The notes under the pieces are model-generated. The model saw only the letters and a list, made by a program, of their open reading frames with translations. It was not told the origin of the DNA and did not search any database. 44,917 nt of DNA from CAYLOP01 sp964385305 (GTDB taxonomy: Bacteria > Chloroflexota > Anaerolineae > Anaerolineales > E44-bin32): NCBI GenBank assembly GCA_964385305.1, contig CAYLOP010000011.1, positions 1 to 44,917 of the forward strand. Direction: 5' to 3'. Position numbers and translations under genes: made by a program. Below are positions 24,255 through 31,773 of the stretch, piece by piece; positions within the stretch are counted from its first letter, which is position 1; the number at the start of each line of letters is the position of its first letter.

Positions 24255-26319
24255 AACATCCAATCCCCAAGTCCAAGAGAATCCGAAAGAAACCCCCGAA
24301 CAGGATGAAGTGCGCATTGGCGTATACACATGCTATTGCGGCGGCAACATCAGTGATGTGGTCGATTGTGAAGGAGTAGCCAAGACTTTGGCAGAGCTGC
24401 CCAACGTCGTTGTTTCCCGCACAGATATGTCTATGTGCTCCGATGCCGGCCAGGCCATGGTCGAGAAGGACATACGTGAGCATGGAGTCAACAGGGTCGT
24501 GATCGGCGCATGTGCACCGTCCTTGCACGAGCAGACTTTCCGCGGAACGGTGAGCCGGGCGGGCCTCAACCCTTATTTCTACCATCATGTCGGATTAAGG
24601 GAGCAGGATAGTTGGGTGCATCACGATGAGCCTGAGAAAGCCACGAAGAAGGCTATCCGCTTGATGAGTGCAGGATTAGCCAAGGCACGTCTTCTGGAAC
24701 CACTCGAGCCGATTATCCTTCCCGCCGAAGGACACGCACTTGTGATCGGCGGCGGGGTCGCAGGGTTGCGGTCTGCCTGGGATCTGGCCAGACGAGGGTT
24801 AAATGTCACCCTTATCGAGAAAACACCTTTCCTCGGCGGCCGTATGGCTCAACTGGAAGAGGTTTTCCCAACGGGTGAGGACGCACGCGATATCTTGCAT
24901 CCACTCATCGAGAAGGTCGTTGGGAATCCGAAGATCACCATCCATACCAACGCGGAGATCACGGGCGTTCGTGGCTATGTCGGTGATTTCCACATCCAGG
25001 TCACCCAGCAGTCGCGCGGCGTCGACGATGCCATCGGTGATGCCGCGATCGAGGCCTGCTCGATTGAGACGCCGGATGAATACAATTACGGCCTGACCCA
25101 ACGCAAGGTGGTTTACCGGGCGTATCCGGGCTGCTATCCATCCACGCCGGCGGTCGATTGGGCGAACTGCCCCGACGGCTATCTCGAACTGGAAATCGAT
25201 AGAAAGAAAGTCCGCATCGAGAATTCGCCAAAGACCTTCGAGATCAATGTCGGTGCGGTGGTCATCGCGACAGGCTTTACGCCTTACTCACCCCGGAAAG
25301 GCGAATACGGATATGGGGAATATCCGGAGGTTCTGACGCTCCCCGAACTCATTCGTACGCTGGCTTTACTCCCTGAAGGGGAGGATTTGCGGGTGAACGG
25401 TCATGCTGTCCGCAATGTGGCTTTTGTGCACTGCGTGGGTAGCCGGCAGATCGATGGGATCCATGAACCTCAAGAGGACGGCCAGGTCAACAACTACTGT
25501 TCGCGTGTGTGCTGCACGGCATTGTTGCATATGATCAACGATTTGCATGAGCGCTTCCCAGGGCTGAACCTCTTCGACGTTTATGAGGACATCCGCACCT
25601 ATGGGCGCGGTCATGAAGAATACTACACAGAAGCATCGAAGAACCGCGTTCTCTTCTCACGCTTCCACGGACAGGAACCACCTGAGGTCGTTCCCGCACC
25701 CGAGGGCGAAGCGAGCCCCTTGCTCATCAAGGTCAAAGATTACCTGACATATGGAGAAGAGATCGAGATCCCGGCAGACTTAGTCATCCTGGCAGTAGGT
25801 ATGATGCCCACACCGGTCCAAGACTTGATCCAGCTGCTCAAGGTCTCGCCGGGGACGGATCGCTTCCTCCTGGAAGTGCATCCCAAGCTGCGTCCTGTGG
25901 AGACAGCGGTTACCGGCGTCGTGCTTGCGGGTACGGCACAAGGTCCCATGAACATCCAAGAGAGCTCAGCCGCGGCTTCGGCGGCGGCCTCGAAGGTCGC
26001 GGGGCTCCTCGTGCATGGCACGGTAAAGCTTGAGCCCTTCGTGGCGCGAATTGACCTGTCACGCTGCACAGGCAGCGGTGAATGTGTGGAAGTCTGCGCC
26101 TATGAAGATGCCATTGGCCTGCAAAGTATGACGGTTGATGGCCAACAGGTAGAACGAGCGGTTGTTATGCCTGCCAACTGCGTTGGCTGTGGTGCATGCG
26201 TGAGTGCGTGCCCCAACCTGGCAATTGATCTTCAGGGTTGGACGTTAAAGCAGTATGATGCCATGATCGATGCTCTGACAGCGGAGCTGCCAAGCGTGGA
26301 GGTGGAAAGTGAACGATAA
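24247..26319 (+). CDS. qmoB: HdrA/QmoB-like flavoprotein
   Basis: A 690-residue HdrA-family protein. Residues 20-150 form the N-terminal HdrA domain (C29-Y-C31-GGNISDVVDC...MCSDAGQ...RVVIGACAPSLHEQTF). The FAD motif is GGGVAG (168-173). The cysteine group found in QmoA-like proteins after FPT is missing (FPTGEDARDILHP). The two C-terminal ferredoxin motifs differ: the second is complete (C645, C648, C651, C655), but in the first the second cysteine is replaced by Ser (C607, S610, C613, C617). That cluster could be [3Fe-4S] or altered. It lacks the MvhD domain of classical QmoB, which is supplied by a separate gene. ATG 24247 has AAGGAG 7 bases upstream and overlaps the qmoA stop. Confidence 0.9.
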   Translation: MPETSNPQVQENPKETPEQDEVRIGVYTCYCGGNISDVVDCEGVAKTLAELPNVVVSRTDMSMCSDAGQAMVEKDIREHGVNRVVIGACAPSLHEQTFRGTVSRAGLNPYFYHHVGLREQDSWVHHDEPEKATKKAIRLMSAGLAKARLLEPLEPIILPAEGHALVIGGGVAGLRSAWDLARRGLNVTLIEKTPFLGGRMAQLEEVFPTGEDARDILHPLIEKVVGNPKITIHTNAEITGVRGYVGDFHIQVTQQSRGVDDAIGDAAIEACSIETPDEYNYGLTQRKVVYRAYPGCYPSTPAVDWANCPDGYLELEIDRKKVRIENSPKTFEINVGAVVIATGFTPYSPRKGEYGYGEYPEVLTLPELIRTLALLPEGEDLRVNGHAVRNVAFVHCVGSRQIDGIHEPQEDGQVNNYCSRVCCTALLHMINDLHERFPGLNLFDVYEDIRTYGRGHEEYYTEASKNRVLFSRFHGQEPPEVVPAPEGEASPLLIKVKDYLTYGEEIEIPADLVILAVGMMPTPVQDLIQLLKVSPGTDRFLLEVHPKLRPVETAVTGVVLAGTAQGPMNIQESSAAASAAASKVAGLLVHGTVKLEPFVARIDLSRCTGSGECVEVCAYEDAIGLQSMTVDGQQVERAVVMPANCVGCGACVSACPNLAIDLQGWTLKQYDAMIDALTAELPSVEVESER

Positions 26320-26611
26320 AGATGATGCCAAGCAGCGAACAGCCACCTTAAAACGCTTGCGCGAAGAGCACGCGGATACCGTCGAGCGAACCCAGGCGGT
26401 TTTAAAGGAATACCAGGCGATTCGAAAACAGATCAAGCAGGCAATGGGTGAGGAGCCAAAGACCGTGCCTGAAGTGGCTGAGGCCACCAAGCTTCCCTCC
26501 ACACAGGTCCTGTGGCACATGACGGCGATGAAGAAATACGACCTCATCGTGGAAGTAGGCATGGAAGGGGAATACTATCAATATCAACTGGCGCAGGAGA
26601 AGAAGAAATGA
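26309..26611 (+). CDS. Small winged-helix protein within the Qmo operon
   Basis: A 100-residue protein. Residues 1-45 are a charged helix (coiled-coil-like, RLREEHADTVERTQAVLKEYQAIRKQI), and residues 46-95 form a winged helix (EPKTVPEVAEATKLPSTQVLWHMTAMKKYDLIVEVGMEGEYYQYQL). It starts at GTG 26309 with GGAGGTGG upstream, overlaps qmoB by 11 bases, and its stop overlaps the qmoC start (ATGA). It has no cysteines, so it is not an electron carrier. It could regulate the operon or be a structural part of the complex; its place between two enzyme subunits is unusual for a mere regulator. Confidence 0.8.
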   Translation: MNDKDDAKQRTATLKRLREEHADTVERTQAVLKEYQAIRKQIKQAMGEEPKTVPEVAEATKLPSTQVLWHMTAMKKYDLIVEVGMEGEYYQYQLAQEKKK

Positions 26612-27777
26612 GCTATCGTGTAGATCCAGCTTTGTTGTCTGAGCTCAAGGAATATGGCGCCGTCAATGTTGAAGCCTGTTTCAACTGTGGTAACTGCACA
26701 GCTGTATGCCCCCTCACAGATGACAACCATATGTTCCCGCGGAATACCATTAGGGCGATACAGATGGGACTTAAGGATCGCTTGCTGCAGAACTCCGATC
26801 CCTGGCTATGTTACTACTGTGGGGAGTGCTCTGCGACATGTCCGCGGGAAGCGGAGCCTGGCGAGACCATGATGGCCATGCGCCGGTGGCTTACAGCGCA
26901 ATATGATTGGACAGGATTGGCGCGTAAGTTTTACACCTCCCATCTTTGGGAGATCGGTTCTATGGTGTTTGTTGGACTGGCTGTTGTGCTGTTGGCACTT
27001 CTCTTGCACGGGCCCATCATTACGGAGAACGTGGAACTCAATGCCTTTGCACCTATTAAGATCGTCCACTATGCGGATTGGATCATGGCCGCAGGCTTAC
27101 TGTTCTTTATCGGGACGAACACCTTGCGCATGCATTCTTCCATCATGCGCAGCGACACCCGGCTCAAAATCCCACTTCATCTATACCTGTCGGAATCTTG
27201 GCACATCGTTTACCACGCGCTAACTCAAGCGCAGTGGGTGAGGTGCGCCGATGACGAAGCGGATAGGGGTAAACGGAATGCCAATATCCTGTCTTGGATA
27301 AGCCACCTGCTTCTTGTAAGTGGGTATGGTTTAATGCTTGTTTTGGTGGTGGTTTTCCTGCCCTGGTTCCAGACGGATAATATCTATCCCTTTTACCATC
27401 CGCAGCGCTGGTTAGGTTACTATGCCACCGTGGTGCTTTTCTTCGGTGCAGGAAAGGCTATTTGGGGTCGAATCAAAAAGGATTCCGAACTCCATCGCTT
27501 TTCCCACTTGAGCGATTGGATTTTCCCCATTTTGCTCCTCGTAGTAACCGCGACCGGCATCCTGCAACACGCCTTTCGATATCTTGGATTGGGCTTGCCC
27601 ACGTACTATACCTATGTTGTCCACCTTGCTTTTGCTGCACCTATGCTCATACTGGAAGTGCCCTTCGGGAAGTGGTCTCATCTCTACTACCGACCGCTTG
27701 CCATGTATTTTGAGAAGGTCAAGGAAAGAGCATTACGGGAGCCGTCGCCTGATCTGGCTCCAGCCGGAGCTGACTGA
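26608..27777 (+). CDS. qmoC: QmoC-like ferredoxin-cytochrome b membrane subunit
   Basis: A 389-residue protein. Residues 18-82 form an HdrC-type domain with two [4Fe-4S] motifs: C24xxC27xxC30xxxC34P and C68xxC71xxC74xxxC78P. The remainder is a membrane domain with about six helices, starting at SMVFVGLAVVLLALLL and ending near AFAAPMLILEVPFG. It has several candidate haem-binding histidines (H in VHYADWIM, SWHIVYHAL, ISHLLLV, ILQHAFRYLG, YTYVVHLAF), as in the HdrE/cytochrome b part of QmoC. This subunit would anchor the complex and exchange electrons with menaquinone. ATG 26608 follows AGGAG. The fusion of HdrC and HdrE parts is the hallmark of QmoC. Confidence 0.92.
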   Translation: MSYRVDPALLSELKEYGAVNVEACFNCGNCTAVCPLTDDNHMFPRNTIRAIQMGLKDRLLQNSDPWLCYYCGECSATCPREAEPGETMMAMRRWLTAQYDWTGLARKFYTSHLWEIGSMVFVGLAVVLLALLLHGPIITENVELNAFAPIKIVHYADWIMAAGLLFFIGTNTLRMHSSIMRSDTRLKIPLHLYLSESWHIVYHALTQAQWVRCADDEADRGKRNANILSWISHLLLVSGYGLMLVLVVVFLPWFQTDNIYPFYHPQRWLGYYATVVLFFGAGKAIWGRIKKDSELHRFSHLSDWIFPILLLVVTATGILQHAFRYLGLGLPTYYTYVVHLAFAAPMLILEVPFGKWSHLYYRPLAMYFEKVKERALREPSPDLAPAGAD

Positions 27778-27824
27778 TCACGAGTTGAGCGTAACGTTTT
27801 ACAAACCAAAATAGGAGACATAAA

Positions 27825-28193
27825 ATGGCTGAAGAGAATGCACCAATGGTTATCATCTGCAACAACGATCCAGCTGGGGTTTTCCCCACACTTATCATGG
27901 GTGCCTCGGGCATCGGGATCGGTGAAGATGTGATGATCTTCATCACCCCGGGCGGCTCGAACGCATTCTTGAAGGGCGAACTGGAGAAGTTCCAGGGCAA
28001 GAAGGGCTTGCCCGATCCCATTGAGCTCTTCAATACCATCCTCGACGAGGGTGGAAGGATTATTCTCTGTGAGTTAGCGTTGGAGAACAAGGACATCAAG
28101 GTAGAAGATCTGCGCGATGAACGAATCGAGATCATGAATGCCACCTCCTTCCTCATGGACGTAGAGGGCGCTGGCCTAACTCTGACCTTCTAA
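27825..28193 (+). CDS. DsrE/DsrF-fold protein
   Basis: A 122-residue protein with the DsrE/F fold: VIICNNDPAGVFPTLIMGASGIGIGEDVMIFITPGG followed by KGLPDPIELFNTILDEGGRIILCELAL. The cysteine C82 in IILCELAL sits where DsrE-type proteins carry the persulfide-accepting cysteine. C12 is an extra cysteine near the N-terminus. Such proteins receive sulfur from TusA and pass it to oxidising or reducing enzymes. It is the last gene of the operon, AGGAG lies 8 bases upstream of its ATG, and a strong terminator follows. With TusA at the other end it completes a sulfur-relay pair flanking the Qmo-like complex. Confidence 0.88.
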   Translation: MAEENAPMVIICNNDPAGVFPTLIMGASGIGIGEDVMIFITPGGSNAFLKGELEKFQGKKGLPDPIELFNTILDEGGRIILCELALENKDIKVEDLRDERIEIMNATSFLMDVEGAGLTLTF

Positions 28194-28228
28194 GATCTTC
28201 TTCGGCATCGAAGTTATTCCAACGTATG

Positions 28229-28266
28229 AACGCCACTTCTGGACAAGGAGTGGCGTTCTCTTTTTT
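28229..28266 (+). terminator. Strong rho-independent terminator of the Qmo-like operon
   Basis: AACGCCACT (28229-28237) pairs perfectly with AGTGGCGTT (28249-28257), a 9-bp stem with an 11-base loop, followed by CTC and a run of six T. It lies 36 bases beyond the DsrE-like gene. Confidence 0.9.
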
Positions 28267-28356
28267 GGATACCTAGGGGAGGTGATATGTGGGGGTCTGT
28301 TGATTTTTCGAGGTCGGTTCAATGCCTATTGGAAGGCGGTTCGTTTCTGAGTGCTG

Positions 28357-29280
28357 TTATATTTCCGCCATCTGGAGGAGGTCGGCGTTGGATGGGTCGT
28401 GGACGAAGCCCCAAAATGCTTCCATCGGGCGCGCCGGAACCTGGATCTCCTTGCGGACCATGTAGATCTTGCGGCGTAGGTCCAGGCCGGAGACGGGCAC
28501 CTCGACCACGCTGCCATCGCGCAAAGCCCACTCAGCAGACAGACGGGAGATAAATGAAACTCCAAAGTTCGCTTCAACAGCTTTTACGATCGCCTCTGCG
28601 TTGCCGACTTCCAGGAAGACATCTAAATCATCAATCGAGATATCATGCTTTCCTAAGCCGGCGAGCATGACTTTCCGTGTCCCCGAAGAGGGTTCGCGTA
28701 GGATGATGGATTCACTGAGCAATCGCGAGGTTTCGATAGTACCTTCAGATGCCCATGGATGGTCGCGCGGCGCAATGAGGATAATATGGTCCGAGAAAAA
28801 TTCCTGACATTCAAGCTTGCCTCCGCAAGCATCATAGCTTACAACGCCAAGGTCGCTCTCCTCTTCGATGATGCGGGAAACTGCGCCTTCGGAATCGCAG
28901 CGCGCGATGGTCACCCGCACGCCCGGGTGTCGTTTATGGAAGCGTGCCGCGAACTGCGGCAGGATGTACTTCCCGGTTGTCGTGCTGCAGGCAATGCGCA
29001 AGTGCCCTATGATGTTTTCTTCGATTGAATCCATCATCTTCTGGAGTTCATAGGACTCACGGATTAGTTTGCGTGACCATGGGAGCAGGAGCTTGCCGGC
29101 TTCTGTCAGATGAAGTGAGCCTGCGCTCCGATCGAATAACATCTGGCCGACCTCTTTCTCCAGGGTCTTGATATGGTGGCTCACCGTGGGTTGAGTGAGA
29201 TGCAGCTCCTTGGCAGCCGCCGAAAAACTCATGTTCTCTGCTGCATAAATAAAGATCCTCAATCGTTCAAGATCAAACAT
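28357..29280 (-). CDS. LysR-family transcriptional regulator
   Basis: A 307-residue protein. The N-terminal winged helix (MFDLERLRIFIYAAENMSFSAAAKELHLTQPTVSHHIKTLEKEVGQMLFDR) is a textbook LysR domain. The C-terminal part is the two-lobed periplasmic-binding-protein-like effector domain (GHLRIACSTTTGKYILPQFAARFHKRHPGVRV...). Two cysteines close together in YDACGGKLECQEFF could be redox-active. ATG 29280 is preceded by GAGGTG; a GTG two codons earlier is also possible. The gene is convergent with the Qmo-like operon, and an inverted repeat resembling the operon operator lies just upstream of it, so it may control both. The effector is unknown; CysB/CbbR-like ligands are candidates. Confidence 0.92.
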   Translation of the reverse strand: MFDLERLRIFIYAAENMSFSAAAKELHLTQPTVSHHIKTLEKEVGQMLFDRSAGSLHLTEAGKLLLPWSRKLIRESYELQKMMDSIEENIIGHLRIACSTTTGKYILPQFAARFHKRHPGVRVTIARCDSEGAVSRIIEEESDLGVVSYDACGGKLECQEFFSDHIILIAPRDHPWASEGTIETSRLLSESIILREPSSGTRKVMLAGLGKHDISIDDLDVFLEVGNAEAIVKAVEANFGVSFISRLSAEWALRDGSVVEVPVSGLDLRRKIYMVRKEIQVPARPMEAFWGFVHDPSNADLLQMAEI

Positions 29281-29622
29281 GAACACACCTCATCATCATC
29301 GTATGGACCACCGCACGAATCGATCATTGTTAATTGTAACAAACACAGAGGGCGAACGCCGACAGAAACCACGCCATCTATCCGGGCCCATGATAGGCCT
29401 GGATGGAGGGTATGCTGGAAAAGCGGGTTCTGCGATAAACATGGCGTCCTATTCTGGTAGGCATTGTATGCCAGCCTGCTTCTTTCAACAAGACTCGCAC
29501 CACCAACCAAGTTGGTAATCTGCCTGGTGGGGCAGGGCGGTTCGAACGGCGGGCTCTCAACAGTTGAATTATTCTATTTCTTTCTCTTTGATGGGTGGTC
29601 CAGAAATGGTCGAAGCCACCGT
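29281..29622. other. Non-coding region upstream of lysR and apbE remnant
   Basis: This 340-base stretch holds the lysR promoter region with its inverted repeat and then sequence leading into the decayed apbE fragment. A reading frame stays open across it on the plus strand from 29464, but the product before residue 54 has no similarity I recognise. No complete gene was seen. Confidence 0.45.
29326..29343. promoter_or_regulatory. Inverted repeat in the lysR promoter region
   Basis: ATTGTT-AATTGT-AACAAA (TTGTT...AACAA arms) lies 46-63 bases upstream of the lysR start. On the minus strand it contains TACAAT, a five-of-six -10 box. On that strand it reads TTGTTACAATTAACAAT, closely similar to TTGTTACGATTAGAACAAT upstream of the Qmo-like operon. 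It fits a LysR autoregulation site (T-N11-A type). Confidence 0.5.
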
Positions 29623-30021
29623 CTCAAGGCTTTAGTATTGGGTTTTGATCCGATTGGCGATGCGTGGCGGATAGGCATTCAATCGCCGCGTGCAGCAAGC
29701 CCCGGTCCAGTAGCGCAGCTCAGTGTGCAAGACCAGGAGGTGGCCACCTCCGGCGATTACCTGCAGGCTTACTCCACCGATCTGCCGCATCATCATATTC
29801 TCGATCCACGCACGGGATACTCCAACCCAACTCTGGCGAGCGTCAGTGTGATGGCGCCGTGTGTCGCTACGGCGGACACACCGGCAACAACGCTGATGGT
29901 TTTAGGCATGGAGGCGGGGACGGCATTCATCCAGGCTTACAAGGACTGCAAAGCAATGCTGGTGACGAAAGATCTCCGAACCATTCACACAGCGGGCTTC
30001 CCTCGACCTGCGAATGTGTGA
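29623..30021 (+). pseudogene. apbE: Truncated apbE (FAD:protein FMN transferase) remnant
   Basis: The open frame ends with a clear ApbE C-terminus: GDAWRIGIQSPR, ATSGDYLQ, HHILDPRTGYSNPTLASVSVMAPC, then ADTPATTLMVLGMEAG. Full ApbE proteins have about 300-350 residues; here only the last 130 remain and the N-terminal half, including the start of the FAD/Mg binding region, is missing. No ribosome site or plausible start lies before the homologous part. ApbE attaches FMN covalently to Rnf/Nqr-type subunits; none is encoded here. It is most likely a relic left by deletion or rearrangement next to the lysR gene. A short frameshifted piece could remain near 29590. Confidence 0.75.
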
Positions 30022-30066
30022 AGCGAGTGTGAAACCGACTTTGCGTGTGAAAGCCAGTAGAATGCA

Positions 30067-30100
30067 CATCCCTCCCGACCAATCACGATCGGGAGGGATG
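30067..30100. terminator. Perfect 12-bp hairpin between apbE remnant and xylB
   Basis: CATCCCTCCCGA (30067-30078) pairs with TCGGGAGGGATG (30089-30100) around a 10-base loop. It lies between the convergent apbE remnant and xylB, about 100 bases past the xylB stop. Neither side has a T-run, so it probably acts as a bidirectional transcript barrier or 3'-end stabiliser. Confidence 0.6.
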
Positions 30101-30198
30101 TCTATTCGAAGAGTGTGGGGGTTAATGCGGCATGGTATTGGCGATGCCGTCGAAGGCTTTGGCACCTCTCAGTGAAACCGGTGGTTGACCACGTTCCC

Positions 30199-31731
30199 TT
30201 AATCGGCACGGCTGTCGTGCGGATCACCGAGCGACTCGACGAGCAGAGCTGTCTTGTTGAATGTCTGCCGCAGCGCCGGATAGAGATCCCGGTACAGGGG
30301 ATAGATTTCTCGGTAAGCTTCCTGGTCGCCGCCGGGTGTGGTTTTTCCTGTGATATGGATGGTGGATTCACAGGCGGATTCGACGTCGGGATAAGCGCCG
30401 GTACCTACGGCTGCCAACAGTGCTGCGCCGTAGGCTGCGCCCTCGGTGGTGTTCACGGTGACTAAATCAACCCCGAAGACATCGGCGAGAATTTGCCGCC
30501 ATATGGCACTCTTCGCCCCGCCGCCGGAGATACGCACCTGATTGATGCTTGGCAAACCCACATTCTTCATCAGCTCGAAACTATCCAGCAGGCCAAAGGC
30601 CACACCCTCCAGGACGGCACGTGTCATATGTTCGCGTGTGTGGCGAATGGTCAGACCTACAAACGCGCCGCGCGCCAGCGGGTCGGGGTGGGGGGTGCGC
30701 TCACCCGTCAGATAAGGCAGGAAGAGCAAGCCCTCGCTCCCCGCCGGGATGGCTGAAGTCTGGTCGGTGAGAGCCCCAAAATCGAGATCCTTGGCAAGCG
30801 TGTCGCGGAACCAACGCAGGCTGCCGGCGGCAGACAGCATCACGCCCATGAGATGCCACTTCCCGGGCACTGCATGGCAGAAGGCATGCAGGCGTCCCTC
30901 CGGCTCTATGATCGGCTCGTCGGCACTGGCGAATACGACGCCTGATGTGCCCAGCGTCAGGGCGACGATGCCGGGTTGCACAGCGCCCACACCCACAGCC
31001 TGTGCCGATTGATCGCCTCCCCCTGCCACAACAGGTATGTCGGGCGCCAAACCGGTCGCCCGGGCAGCGGCGTCGGTGATCGTACCGGTGACTTCCGGAC
31101 CTTCATAGGTCTTGGGAAGCCAGTTGCGTTCGATCCCGAGGACGTCGACCACCTCGGTCGACCAATCTCGATGTTCAAGATCGAATAAAGCCGTACCTGA
31201 GCCGCCGGCGCGGTCGGTTGCATACAGGCCGGTGAGTTTGTAGCGGAGAAAGTCCTTGGGAAGCAGGATCTGGCGGATGTGGCTGTAGATGGACGGTTCG
31301 TTGTTCTTTACCCACAGGATCTTCGGAGCCGTAAAACCCGTCAGGGCGTCGTTCCCCGTGATGCGGATAAAGTTTGTCTTTCCCAGGCGTTCCCGTATTT
31401 CGTCGCACTCAGCCCCTGTTCGCTGATCGTTCCACAGGATAGCAGGGCGGAGCACATCCCCCTCCGCCCCTAAGAGCACCAGCCCGTGCATCTGACCAGT
31501 AAGTCCTACGCCAGCCACATCCGCGCCTTGGATCTCCGCCTGGGCTAAGACTTGCCGGATACTTTCAATTGCAGCCTCCCACCATAGGTCCGGATGTTGT
31601 TCGGTCCATAGCGGTCGGGGTGTTTCAAAAGGGTATTCGGTCGAGGACACGCTCATAACGCGACCGTTGTCTTCGACCAGTAAGGCCTTGGTGGCGGTCG
31701 TTGATGTGTCGATTCCCAGGAAATAGCCCAT
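30199..31731 (-). CDS. xylB: Xylulokinase
   Basis: A 510-residue FGGY-family carbohydrate kinase. Family features are the N-terminal phosphate loop (FLGIDTSTTATKALLV), VGLTGQMHGLVLLG (the xylulokinase-specific MHG segment), ILWNDQRT, DYxR-like PKDFLRYKLTG, VVAGGGDQSAQAVGVGAV and SGGGAKSAIWRQILADVFG. It phosphorylates D-xylulose with ATP in the cytoplasm, giving xylulose 5-phosphate for the pentose phosphate pathway. It is the last gene of the xylA-mutarotase-xylB group; AGAGGA precedes the ATG. Length matches the family (about 490-510). Confidence 0.96.
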   Translation of the reverse strand: MGYFLGIDTSTTATKALLVEDNGRVMSVSSTEYPFETPRPLWTEQHPDLWWEAAIESIRQVLAQAEIQGADVAGVGLTGQMHGLVLLGAEGDVLRPAILWNDQRTGAECDEIRERLGKTNFIRITGNDALTGFTAPKILWVKNNEPSIYSHIRQILLPKDFLRYKLTGLYATDRAGGSGTALFDLEHRDWSTEVVDVLGIERNWLPKTYEGPEVTGTITDAAARATGLAPDIPVVAGGGDQSAQAVGVGAVQPGIVALTLGTSGVVFASADEPIIEPEGRLHAFCHAVPGKWHLMGVMLSAAGSLRWFRDTLAKDLDFGALTDQTSAIPAGSEGLLFLPYLTGERTPHPDPLARGAFVGLTIRHTREHMTRAVLEGVAFGLLDSFELMKNVGLPSINQVRISGGGAKSAIWRQILADVFGVDLVTVNTTEGAAYGAALLAAVGTGAYPDVESACESTIHITGKTTPGGDQEAYREIYPLYRDLYPALRQTFNKTALLVESLGDPHDSRAD

Positions 31732-31773
31732 GATATGCTTCCTCTTCGCGTGCGCTCGATTTGCTGACGGTGC

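Noticed and set aside
28287..28553. Plus-strand frame with GGGGAGG ribosome-like site, antisense to the lysR 3' end
   Set aside because: The opposite strand encodes the well-conserved LysR effector domain; the frame is an Arg/Pro-rich shadow.
29520..29560. tRNA-like GGTTCGAAC segment
   Set aside because: No acceptor, D or anticodon arms can be folded around it, so it is not a tRNA and a tRNA attachment-site remnant cannot be supported.
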